NCBI GenBank assembly: GCA_029932015.1
Contig: JAOZQW010000043.1
Span: 1 to 11,783, forward strand
Origin: Candidatus Fermentibacteraceae bacterium
GTDB lineage: Bacteria > Fermentibacterota > Fermentibacteria > Fermentibacterales > JCC-6
Direction: 5' to 3'
DNA length: 11,783 nucleotides
Both the position numbers and the translations under genes were made by a program. The notes beneath the pieces were generated by a model, which was not told the DNA's origin, searched no databases, and was given only the letters and a program-made list of their open reading frames with translations. Shown here one piece after another: positions 1 through 6,555 of this stretch. Numbering within the stretch: position 1 is the first letter of the stretch; every line of letters starts with the position of its first letter.

Positions 1-1033
1 ACCTCTCTATGACAGCCAGCCAGGATAGGAGCCTGGACATGACCGAGGCATCAGTGATGTAGCTCCCGGACTCATTGCCGGTCCTCTCGGCTATATCCGC
101 TGCGGAGATTATCCCGAGCGTGGATACGGTCATGACCACAAGCCCGATGAAGATCGCGAGTACAGTAATGGAGATTATCATCTTCCGGCCGAGTCTCACA
201 CCCGGGTCCTTCCTGAACAGGTTGAGGATCCAGGCCGCTGCAAGAGCCAGCAGGATACCTCCCCAGAGACCGCGGGTCTGGGAGAGTACTATCGCTCCGC
301 CCATAACAAGGATCGCTGGAAGAATGAGAAGCAGGGGCGGCCTGCGCTTCCAGTCTTTCCACAGGCTTCCCAGCATCATCATCAGGACAGCGCCGATCGC
401 ATTGGGCTGCCGCGTCCCGATCCTGAGCCCTGTCTGGTCCCGGAAGTAGACACCTTCCCCCGCTCCGGTCAGACCCTTGAGCATGAATACGAATCCTCCG
501 AGAGCTGCGGATGAGACAAGTACCTTCCAGAGGACCTCTCTGGATCTCTCAGATGCCAGGACCCAGAGAAGCGGAAAGTAGAATAGATATGCACCATACG
601 TCTTGATCTGAGTGCCGATGAATTCTGGATTGTTACCGGCTGAAAAACCGCGCTGGACAGCCAGAAGGAGCAGTATTAGCAGTCCTCCGATCCAGTAGCC
701 TGATGGTCCAACCCTCACATCCTTCATCGACTTGTCAGGCAGCGAGAGAAGCCAGAGCCAGAAAAGCCAGATGGCAAGAAGGTCATCCACCCTGAAAGCC
801 ATGAAGCCGATGTACAGCTGGGCTGATGAAAGCTGCGTGACAGTCAGCACGATCTGCAGGCCGATGATTACCGAGAGCACTCTCAGAGGTGAACCTGCAA
901 GAAGGAAGAGCACTCCGGGGAGTGCAAGGAGTAACGCAACCAACATGAAACGGTCGGAAAGCATTGCGATGATCAGCGCGGCTCCTATCATCCAGAAGCC
1001 GGCGCCGCAGACCCGGGAGAGATATCTGTTCAA
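1..1033 (-). CDS. O-antigen ligase/polymerase (Wzy_C-type) family membrane protein, C-terminus cut by window edge
   Basis: An open frame of 344 codons runs from a TTG start to the left edge with no stop, so the C-terminus is missing. The product is very hydrophobic, with about eight or nine predicted membrane helices, for example near residues 13-48, 51-67, 84-98, 113-126, 146-160, 168-185, 233-249, 255-271 and 284-306. Two segments look like the O-antigen ligase family: a stretch around residues 202-217 (key residues R204, R208, Q209, P210, N211, G214) and LSQTRGLWGG at 250-259. Proteins of this family join or polymerise lipid-linked glycans on the periplasmic side of the inner membrane; the substrate here is unknown. 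The TTG is preferred because GAAGGA lies 9 nt upstream; the next candidate is ATG at 991. The gene starts 21 nt after the fRMsr-like gene and is probably co-transcribed. WaaL ligase and Wzy polymerase cannot be told apart from this sequence. Confidence 0.75.
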   Translation of the reverse strand, partial: MNRYLSRVCGAGFWMIGAALIIAMLSDRFMLVALLLALPGVLFLLAGSPLRVLSVIIGLQIVLTVTQLSSAQLYIGFMAFRVDDLLAIWLFWLWLLSLPDKSMKDVRVGPSGYWIGGLLILLLLAVQRGFSAGNNPEFIGTQIKTYGAYLFYFPLLWVLASERSREVLWKVLVSSAALGGFVFMLKGLTGAGEGVYFRDQTGLRIGTRQPNAIGAVLMMMLGSLWKDWKRRPPLLLILPAILVMGGAIVLSQTRGLWGGILLALAAAWILNLFRKDPGVRLGRKMIISITVLAIFIGLVVMTVSTLGIISAADIAERTGNESGSYITDASVMSRLLSWLAVIER

Positions 1034-1042
1034 ATCAGTCGA

Positions 1043-1048
1043 TCCTTC
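1043..1048 (-). promoter_or_regulatory. Ribosome binding site deciding the TTG start at 1033
   Basis: On the minus strand GAAGGA stands 9 nt before the TTG codon at 1033-1031. Two in-frame stop codons, at 1055-1057 and 1052-1054, exclude any longer reading, so TTG is the furthest upstream start available. Confidence 0.5.
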
Positions 1049-1054
1049 GGATCA

Positions 1055-1588
1055 TCATGGAGATGCCCCGGCAGTACGCATAGACTCTCTCACCATTCGA
1101 GCATCTTCTGAGACGATCACGGCAAGCCACTGGAGAAGGGTCCTTTCACTGTCTTCGAAACCTCCTGTATGGTACGAATCGAGGTCCAGCTCACCGACAA
1201 ATACACCCATAGAGAAGATAGGAACTACGATCTCGGACCTTACTTCCGGACTGCAAGACAGATAATTGCTTTCACTGGAAACATCATCTATGACGTAGGC
1301 CTTGAGTGTGCTGGCCGCCTGGCCGCATATGCCCTGTCCAAATGCAATTCTGGTGTGCTCGGTCGCAGGACCTGCAGAAGGTCCGAGGAGGAGCATCGGA
1401 GCTCCAAGCGGGTCCGCAATGTAATAACCCGCCCACTGGCACTGAGAAATGCCATCAAGGAGAAGATCGCAGGTGAGCTGTAACCTCTGCAGCGGATCCG
1501 CCTTGCTTTTCAGAGCATGGCTGATCTGTTCCCTGAGGAGGTCGTACAGTTCTGCACGCTCCGTTTCTCTCGCCCTTTCCAGAGTCAT
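1055..1588 (-). CDS. GAF-domain protein of the free methionine-R-sulfoxide reductase (fRMsr/YebR) family
   Basis: The predicted protein has 177 residues, close to E. coli fRMsr (YebR). A single GAF fold covers roughly residues 20-165. Family landmarks are QWAGYY near 51-56, LLLGPSAGP near 66-74, GQGICGQAA near 84-92, the run ending SEIVVP near 118-123, and GELDLDS near 132-138. The enzyme reduces free methionine-R-sulfoxide with cysteine chemistry. Of the three conserved family cysteines, the second and third are present as C88 and C112 with the same 24-residue spacing as in E. coli, but the first is H78. Activity is therefore likely but not certain, and a sensory GAF role is possible. ATG at 1588 was chosen over GTG at 1630 and ATG at 1600 because GGAG lies 6 nt upstream and the gene then begins 1 nt after the phosphatase stop, which suggests translational coupling. 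Confidence 0.8.
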   Translation of the reverse strand: MTLERARETERAELYDLLREQISHALKSKADPLQRLQLTCDLLLDGISQCQWAGYYIADPLGAPMLLLGPSAGPATEHTRIAFGQGICGQAASTLKAYVIDDVSSESNYLSCSPEVRSEIVVPIFSMGVFVGELDLDSYHTGGFEDSERTLLQWLAVIVSEDARMVRESMRTAGASP

Positions 1589-1589
1589 A

Positions 1590-3965
1590 TCATTCTCCAT
1601 CGATGAGCTGTTTCCGGCCGGAGGTCTCACCTATCAGAAGGAGGGTCATATCATCGAAGGGAGTCTCATCACCCCTGTAATCCCTTAGTGTGACTAGGAG
1701 AGTGTTCAGCAGGTCTCGTGAAGAGAGTTCTGAATGTCTCCCGAGAAATCTCTTGAGGTTCTCAACTCCGAACTCGGTCCCCTCCCCTTCTCCATCCATC
1801 GTTTCTGTGATGCCATCGGTATAGAGCAGTAGCCGGTCTCCCCTGTTAAGAGTCACCTGTCCGGTCTCATACTTGGCATTGTCGACTATTCCCAGAACAA
1901 GTCCACCCTGGTCGAGATGCTCTGTGCTGCCGTCCAGCCGAAGGAGGAGGGGGGGGTCATGTCCCGCACAGCAATAGCTGATCGTGCGCTCCAGAGGATC
2001 AAGGACTCCGAAGAAGAAAGTGATGAATTTGTCATCCGGCATTCGCTGCGTCATGAGATTATTGAGCCTGGATACAACAGCTCCAGCGTCCTTACCGATG
2101 CCGGGAGCAATTGCATGCAGAGCTGATTCCAGTGCCGCCATCAGAAGGGCGGCCGCTGTTCCTTTTCCGGCCACATCAGCGATAGCAAAGCCGCAGAGAC
2201 CATCAGGCATTCTGAACAGGTCGTAATAATCTCCCCCGACCTGACTGCTTGGAACACTGAGACCAGCGATGTCGAAGCTCTCCACTATGGGGAGTTCCCC
2301 CGGAAGCAGTCCCTCCTGAATGGAACGGGCTATCAGGAGTTCCTCCCGGTATCGCTCCTGCTCCAGTTCCGCCGAAATAAGCCTGGTGTTCTCGATACCG
2401 GCGGCCACCTGTCTCGCGAAAGTGCCGAAGAGCCCCTTCGACTCACTAAGGAATGCATATCGCTTGTCGGAAGTTGCGATTATTATCCCGATGATCTCTT
2501 TCCTCACCCTCAGGAGCGAGGCCAGCAGTGAGCCGGGGGCAGGGGCCGAGGGTCCTGCGATATCAGCCAGATCAGTTCCCGGATAGCCATTGATGAGTAT
2601 CGTGCCGTTCTCAGCCTGAAGGCGGAGCAGCATCTCTGCGTACCACTCGACCGAGTAGTCGGTCGAGTGTCTGCCATGCTCGACCGGAGCCTCTTCCCAG
2701 AGCGGGAAGCCGCTTCCATCAAACCGAACGGTCCAGCATTCATCCGCTCTAGCTATTTTTCTTCCCAGGATAACAGATGCAGCCATGATCCGCTGCTCGT
2801 CGAAAGTAGAGAATATTGACTGCCCGAGGCCGTCGAGTATGCGGAGCTGCTCGAGTTTTCTGTCTACCAGCCTCGCGCTGGGAAGATGGAGGAGGATTGA
2901 GATCGCTGCCACGGTGCTGTAGAAGAGAGTGACTGTAGCGATACAGCCGATGAAGGTGCCTATCGCCGCTGATGCAACAGTGAGGCTGCCTGCGAAGTAC
3001 AATGACAGGATCGCCTGTGAGAGGACCAGCATCAGCAATGCACCTATAAGAGCAACATATTTCCTCCAGCGGTTGAGGTAGTGGATCCACTTGACCCTGA
3101 AGCCATTGATGATGGCAGCCAGGATCAGAAGCACATAGAAAGGACTTATAGACAGCAGCATCCTCACATTTGACTCGAGACCTGACAGGGAGTTGTACAC
3201 AAGAGTCTCTATGCCGAGTGTTATGTAGAACACCTGAAGAAAAACCATCAGTACAAGGAACCTGAACCGTCCGAGCGTGCCTTTCTTCCTCTCAACCATG
3301 ACCAGAACACGCAGAGAGGCGAGAAGCGTGACTGAAAGGACCGCTGCTGCGATAAGAGCCAGCAGTGGGAGAGGGCGCTTGCCCCTTGATTCCAGATCCC
3401 TGCTCATAACGATGGAATCCTCGCGGACAACGTTGGACCCGGAGTAGACAGTTCTGATCAGAACCTCTGCAGTCGTCGAGGTTACATCTCCGACAGCACC
3501 GAGAGTGGTGCCGAAGGTCCCGCTGCCGCTGAATATCCCGGAGTTCCGTATCGCCTGTCCCCCGTCATGCGCAAGACTCTCAATAGTGCTCACCCAACTG
3601 CTCTCCGCCTGAAGAGGCTCTTCCATTCCAGAGGGATGCAGGACGTCTACGCTATGATCTGGAGAACCCTCCTCCTCCCCATCGGGAGATTCGATGGGTG
3701 TAACGGCAAGGCTGGCAAAGAGCAGGACGAAACCCATACGGAAGACAGTTAGATAAAGGAGACTGGTTAGAGGCAGCCTGCTGAGAATTGGATGAAGAAC
3801 CTTATAGAGCAGAATGAGACCCGCGCAGGCTGCGAGTTCGGATAGATCGAAACTCCCCGGCTGGCTCCATACCAGAAACTGTGGAACGAACAGCAGCAGG
3901 GCAACAATGATCAGAGCGACCCGGCTACCCTTATGACTTAGTCTCAGAATCCAGCTCCTCTGCAT
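1590..3965 (-). CDS. Membrane-bound GAF plus SpoIIE/RsbU-type PP2C serine phosphatase
   Basis: A 791-residue signalling phosphatase. Order: three membrane helices (about 15-34, 42-61, 66-88); a Gly/Ser/Thr-rich, probably periplasmic segment (about 89-197); five more helices (about 198-223, 235-255, 268-287, 302-325, 330-360); a short coiled linker; a GAF-like domain (about 376-530); a second helical linker; and a PPM/SpoIIE phosphatase domain (about 545-780). Phosphatase motifs are visible: ARSIQEGLLP 546-555, GGDYYD 577-582, DVAGKG 597-602, AGHDPPLL 667-674, YTDGITE 715-721 and FDDMT 770-774, so the metal-binding aspartates (D579, D597, D717, D771/772) appear intact. Such enzymes usually dephosphorylate anti-anti-sigma (STAS) proteins in partner-switching circuits; no STAS protein, switch kinase or sigma factor is visible here, so the target is unknown. 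The gene starts 15 nt after hisS. The start has only a weak AAGG 13 nt upstream, but a stop in the same frame just before it rules out a much longer protein. Confidence 0.9.
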   Translation of the reverse strand: MQRSWILRLSHKGSRVALIIVALLLFVPQFLVWSQPGSFDLSELAACAGLILLYKVLHPILSRLPLTSLLYLTVFRMGFVLLFASLAVTPIESPDGEEEGSPDHSVDVLHPSGMEEPLQAESSWVSTIESLAHDGGQAIRNSGIFSGSGTFGTTLGAVGDVTSTTAEVLIRTVYSGSNVVREDSIVMSRDLESRGKRPLPLLALIAAAVLSVTLLASLRVLVMVERKKGTLGRFRFLVLMVFLQVFYITLGIETLVYNSLSGLESNVRMLLSISPFYVLLILAAIINGFRVKWIHYLNRWRKYVALIGALLMLVLSQAILSLYFAGSLTVASAAIGTFIGCIATVTLFYSTVAAISILLHLPSARLVDRKLEQLRILDGLGQSIFSTFDEQRIMAASVILGRKIARADECWTVRFDGSGFPLWEEAPVEHGRHSTDYSVEWYAEMLLRLQAENGTILINGYPGTDLADIAGPSAPAPGSLLASLLRVRKEIIGIIIATSDKRYAFLSESKGLFGTFARQVAAGIENTRLISAELEQERYREELLIARSIQEGLLPGELPIVESFDIAGLSVPSSQVGGDYYDLFRMPDGLCGFAIADVAGKGTAAALLMAALESALHAIAPGIGKDAGAVVSRLNNLMTQRMPDDKFITFFFGVLDPLERTISYCCAGHDPPLLLRLDGSTEHLDQGGLVLGIVDNAKYETGQVTLNRGDRLLLYTDGITETMDGEGEGTEFGVENLKRFLGRHSELSSRDLLNTLLVTLRDYRGDETPFDDMTLLLIGETSGRKQLIDGE
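1595..1598 (-). promoter_or_regulatory. Ribosome binding site deciding the ATG start at 1588
   Basis: GGAG on the minus strand sits 6 nt before ATG 1588, inside the last codons of the phosphatase gene. The earlier in-frame GTG at 1630 and ATG at 1600 have no comparable site. Confidence 0.5.
2644..2686 (-). repeat. Perfect 11-bp palindrome with a third matching arm, inside the phosphatase gene
   Basis: CACTCGACCGA (2644-2654) and TCGGTCGAGTG (2659-2669) are exact reverse complements separated by 4 nt. A third arm, CTCGACCG at 2679-2686, repeats part of the first, so the middle arm (core 2660-2667) could pair with either neighbour. In the message the main hairpin covers codons for residues 433-441 of the GAF region. 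It may be chance codon usage (Ser-Thr-Asp / Ser-Val-Glu), but the match is longer than expected within one short coding stretch. Confidence 0.6.
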
Positions 3966-3980
3966 ACGAATGAAAAAGCC

Positions 3981-5276
3981 TTACTCAGCCCTGACCGCTT
4001 CAGCCAGATCGACCATCTGGACCTGCAGGTCTTCTCTTCCGCTCCTTTTAAGATTCACTCTGCCTTCTTCGATCTCCCGGGGACCTACAACAGCAATGAA
4101 TTCGATACAGCGCTTGTCCGCAAGAGTGAATTGGCTCCGAAGGTTCTTCCCTCCGAGACCGGTCTCCACCGATAGACCATCATTCCTGAGTTTCTCTGCA
4201 AGGTTCAGCACGAACGCCCTCTGCTCCTGAGATAGAGCCGCAATGAACAGCTCGACTGGAGGCGCATTTGATAATATGGCCGGCAACAGATCGTATGTCT
4301 CGAGGAAGAGCTTCAGGGTCAGAATACCGAGACCAAAGCCTACACCGGAGACTCCACGGCCGCCGAATAGACCAACGAGATCATCGTATCTTCCTCCCCC
4401 GCAGAGAGCTCTCCGATTCTCGCTCCCCGTGTCCATGACCTCGAACACTATACCGGTGTAGTAGTCCAGTCCTCTAACCACGCCGGGATCGAATACGGCT
4501 GCTTCGACACCAGCTGTATCGAGCATACGCGAGAACTCTCTGAGCTCCTCCAGCGATTCATCCCCTGCCATGAGCTGCACGAGCCATGGGGCATCAAGAG
4601 ATCTGCATCTGCTGAACCGTATGACCGCTTCAGAATATGCACTGTCACCAACTATCTCCCGTACCCATGATTCCCATTTCTCAGACGGGAGCTTGTCCCT
4701 TTTATCGATAACGGCAAAGGCCGCTTCCAGGCTCTCTGCTTTCAGTCCGCATCGGGCCAGGACGGCTGAGGCGAGTTTTCGGCTGGAATAGCGTATCTCG
4801 AATTGTCCCGGGACAGCTCCGAATCCTCTCATGAGCCTGTTCAGAACCAGTATTACTTCCAGCTCCGCCTCAGGAGAGGGGGCTCCGAGGATGTCGAGAT
4901 TGAATTGCAGGAATTCCCGGACTCTTCCCCGCTGGGGTCTCTCATATCTGAAGCATAGTGGCACTGACATCCATCTGACTGGGTAGATCAGTTCACCTCC
5001 GGCAGCGATCATCCTCGCAAGGGATGGGGTCAGCTCCGGACGCAGGATAAGCTCCCTGCCTCCCTTATCCGTGAAGTTATAGCTCTGTTCCCTGGCGAGT
5101 TCACTGCCGGATTTGGCAAGAAAGAGCTCCAGCGGTTCCAGCACAGGCCCCTCATATTCTTCGAATCCATATGCCCTGCCAGCCCTTGTCAGGCCGCTCA
5201 CGATGTAATCCTCCACCCTCCTCTCTCCGGGATAGAGCTGTCTCATTCCTTTGAGCGGCTTTCTGCTGAGCGTCAT
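3981..5276 (-). CDS. hisS: Histidyl-tRNA synthetase
   Basis: A 431-residue class II aminoacyl-tRNA synthetase that charges tRNA-His in the cytoplasm. The catalytic core shows RPELT at 79-83, motif 2 ERPQRGRVREF at 112-122, the histidine-binding motif RGLDYYTG at 268-275, CGGGRYDDL at 292-300 and motif 3 GVGFGLGI at 311-318. A C-terminal anticodon-binding domain follows at about 340-431, which favours HisS over the HisZ regulatory paralogue. ATG 5276 is chosen because AGGAGG lies 6 nt upstream. An ATG at 5339 in the same frame would add 21 residues unlike the family and has no clear site. The variants RPELT (rather than RPEGT) and YYTG (rather than YYNRT) set it apart from the E. coli type. 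It appears to be the first gene of a four-gene minus-strand run. Confidence 0.92.
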   Translation of the reverse strand: MTLSRKPLKGMRQLYPGERRVEDYIVSGLTRAGRAYGFEEYEGPVLEPLELFLAKSGSELAREQSYNFTDKGGRELILRPELTPSLARMIAAGGELIYPVRWMSVPLCFRYERPQRGRVREFLQFNLDILGAPSPEAELEVILVLNRLMRGFGAVPGQFEIRYSSRKLASAVLARCGLKAESLEAAFAVIDKRDKLPSEKWESWVREIVGDSAYSEAVIRFSRCRSLDAPWLVQLMAGDESLEELREFSRMLDTAGVEAAVFDPGVVRGLDYYTGIVFEVMDTGSENRRALCGGGRYDDLVGLFGGRGVSGVGFGLGILTLKLFLETYDLLPAILSNAPPVELFIAALSQEQRAFVLNLAEKLRNDGLSVETGLGGKNLRSQFTLADKRCIEFIAVVGPREIEEGRVNLKRSGREDLQVQMVDLAEAVRAE

Positions 5277-5282
5277 TGAACC

Positions 5283-5288
5283 CCTCCT
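5283..5288 (-). promoter_or_regulatory. Ribosome binding site deciding the hisS start
   Basis: A full consensus AGGAGG on the minus strand lies 6 nt before ATG 5276, so the 431-residue form is favoured over the 452-residue form starting at 5339. Confidence 0.8.
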
Positions 5289-5310
5289 GTGTTGTCGAAT
5301 AGACCTCTGT

Positions 5311-5339
5311 ATCATGTATCCTGTCCAATCCGACTGCAA
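5311..5339 (-). promoter_or_regulatory. Candidate sigma70-like promoter for hisS
   Basis: On the minus strand TTGCAG (5334-5339) and CATGAT (5311-5316) are separated by 17 nt, each matching four of six consensus bases. The predicted start would leave a leader of about 27 nt before hisS. This is a pattern match only; sigma preferences of this organism are unknown. Confidence 0.3.
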
Positions 5340-5366
5340 AACTCAAGTAGCATGATGCAATGCAGC

Positions 5367-5395
5367 TTGAGCCCCTGCGCTTCCATTAGTAGGTT
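5367..5395 (+). promoter_or_regulatory. Candidate promoter for the DOMON lipoprotein gene
   Basis: TTGAGC (5367-5372) and TAGGTT (5390-5395) are 17 nt apart, giving a leader of about 30 nt. The -10 match is poor. The 155-nt gap between the divergent genes must hold promoters for both directions; I see no riboswitch, T-box or tRNA in it. Confidence 0.22.
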
Positions 5396-5431
5396 TGTAC
5401 TCAGAAACCAGGATGAACGGAAGGAGGACCC

Positions 5432-5965
5432 GTGAATTGGAAACGAACGACTGCAGCTGCTCTCCTTGCGGTCATGCTTATACTGGCAGCATGCGAAGAT
5501 GATCCACTGGGTCCTGACGGATGGGGGTCAGTCTCGAAGGATGGTTTTCATTTCAGGTGGAAGATATCCGGAGGTAGCATCGAGATTGAGCTCACAGCGC
5601 CGACTACTGGCTGGATCATGATCGGATTCAAGGGTGAATATCAGATGCACGATGCAAATATCATCGTTGGATATGTATCGGGCGGCTCGGTCAGCGTCAG
5701 GGACGATTTCGGCATCGACAGTGATACTCATGTCTCAGACTCGAACCTGCATGGGGGCCAGCAGAATGCGACAGATGCCGGTGGTGATGAGTCCTCAGGA
5801 TCTACGACGATCAGTTTCACCATCCCCCTGGACTCAGGTGATACATGGGACAACGTTCTTGTCGACGGGGAGAGCACAAGACTGATGTTCGCCAGGGGCG
5901 CGGACGGGGCGGATGATTTCGATTCCGACTGGGCTTTTATTACGAATACGACCGTTACACTATAG
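5432..5965 (+). CDS. DOMON-domain lipoprotein
   Basis: A 177-residue lipoprotein. A signal peptide covers residues 1-20 and ends in the lipobox LAAC with the lipidated cysteine at 21. The residue after it is Glu rather than the Asp that retains lipoproteins in the inner membrane of enterobacteria. Residues about 30-177 match the DOMON/DOH domain pattern: TGWIMIGF (60-67), the MHDANIIVGY region (73-82), an acidic middle with H101 and H108, TTISFTIPLDSGD (126-138), and a final TRLMFARGADGADDF stretch (150-164). Known DOMON domains bind haem or sugars. M73 stands where the axial haem methionine lies in cytochrome-type members, but no clear C-terminal histidine ligand is seen, so the ligand is open. 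The GTG start follows AAGGAGG with a 4-nt gap. It is the first gene of a three-gene plus-strand group. Confidence 0.78.
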   Translation: MNWKRTTAAALLAVMLILAACEDDPLGPDGWGSVSKDGFHFRWKISGGSIEIELTAPTTGWIMIGFKGEYQMHDANIIVGYVSGGSVSVRDDFGIDSDTHVSDSNLHGGQQNATDAGGDESSGSTTISFTIPLDSGDTWDNVLVDGESTRLMFARGADGADDFDSDWAFITNTTVTL

Positions 5966-5994
5966 TATGCATTAATGGTGACCGGAGGAGATCA

Positions 5995-6555
5995 ATGGGT
6001 GGGATTCCTGAGCAGTTCAGAAAAATAGAGCCTGTAGATATCGAGAGAAACGTCTTCAGGCTGATAGCTGATGACTGGTTCCTGCTGACCGCAGGAGAAT
6101 TGGATAAGAACTTCAACACTATGACAGCCAGCTGGGGCGGCCTGGGCGAGCTCTGGCACAGGAAAGTTGCATTCGTCTTCGTCAGACCGCAGCGCTTCAC
6201 GATGAGCTTCATGGAGTCCAGTAATCTTTTTACCATGTCCTTCTTCGGAGAAGAATATCGTGAAACTCTCAAATACTGCGGAACTAATTCAGGGGAGAAT
6301 GTGAACAAGATCGATCAGACCGGACTAACTCCTTTCAAGCCAATCGAGGGAACCGTCTCATTCAAGGAAGCGAAACTCGTTCTTGTCTGCCGTAAGCTCT
6401 ACTCCCAGGATCTTGATCACACGCGGTTTCTCGACCCCGGTATCGAAGGTCTCTATCCGGAGAAGGGATATCACAGGCTCTTCGTAGGTGAGATAACGGA
6501 AGTGCTGAAGAAAGGTAAACAGGATACTGAGAAGGAAGAGGAACTCGACCAATGA
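5995..6555 (+). CDS. Flavin reductase family (FMN-binding split-barrel) protein
   Basis: A 186-residue cytoplasmic protein without signal peptide or membrane helix. Family landmarks are FNTMTASWGGLGELW at 40-54 (flavin phosphate-binding region), RPQRFT at 64-69, FTMSFF at 79-84, LKYCGTNSGENVNK at 92-105 and HRLFVGEI at 160-167. Members of this flavin reductase/DIM6-NTAB group bind FMN and act as NAD(P)H:flavin reductases or as flavoredoxin-like electron carriers; the exact reaction cannot be read from the sequence. The C-terminus is a charged Lys/Glu tail (171-186). ATG 5995 follows GGAGGAG with 4 nt spacing. The gene begins 29 nt after the DOMON gene and its stop overlaps the next start as ATGA, so the pair is probably translationally coupled. 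Confidence 0.87.
   Translation: MGGIPEQFRKIEPVDIERNVFRLIADDWFLLTAGELDKNFNTMTASWGGLGELWHRKVAFVFVRPQRFTMSFMESSNLFTMSFFGEEYRETLKYCGTNSGENVNKIDQTGLTPFKPIEGTVSFKEAKLVLVCRKLYSQDLDHTRFLDPGIEGLYPEKGYHRLFVGEITEVLKKGKQDTEKEEELDQ

Noticed and set aside
732..1265. Plus-strand frame of 177 codons over the left-hand genes
   Set aside because: It runs antisense to the membrane protein and the fRMsr-like gene, and its Ser/Arg-rich translation matches no family.
3981..5339. Longer hisS form starting at ATG 5339, and a HisZ reading
   Set aside because: ATG 5276 has a consensus AGGAGG at the right distance and the added 21 residues are unlike the family. The C-terminal anticodon domain and complete catalytic motifs favour HisS over HisZ.
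5277..5431. Possible tRNA, T-box or riboswitch before hisS
   Set aside because: I could not find a cloverleaf, a T-box sequence or a stable terminator hairpin in this 155-nt gap; only weak promoter-like boxes were seen.
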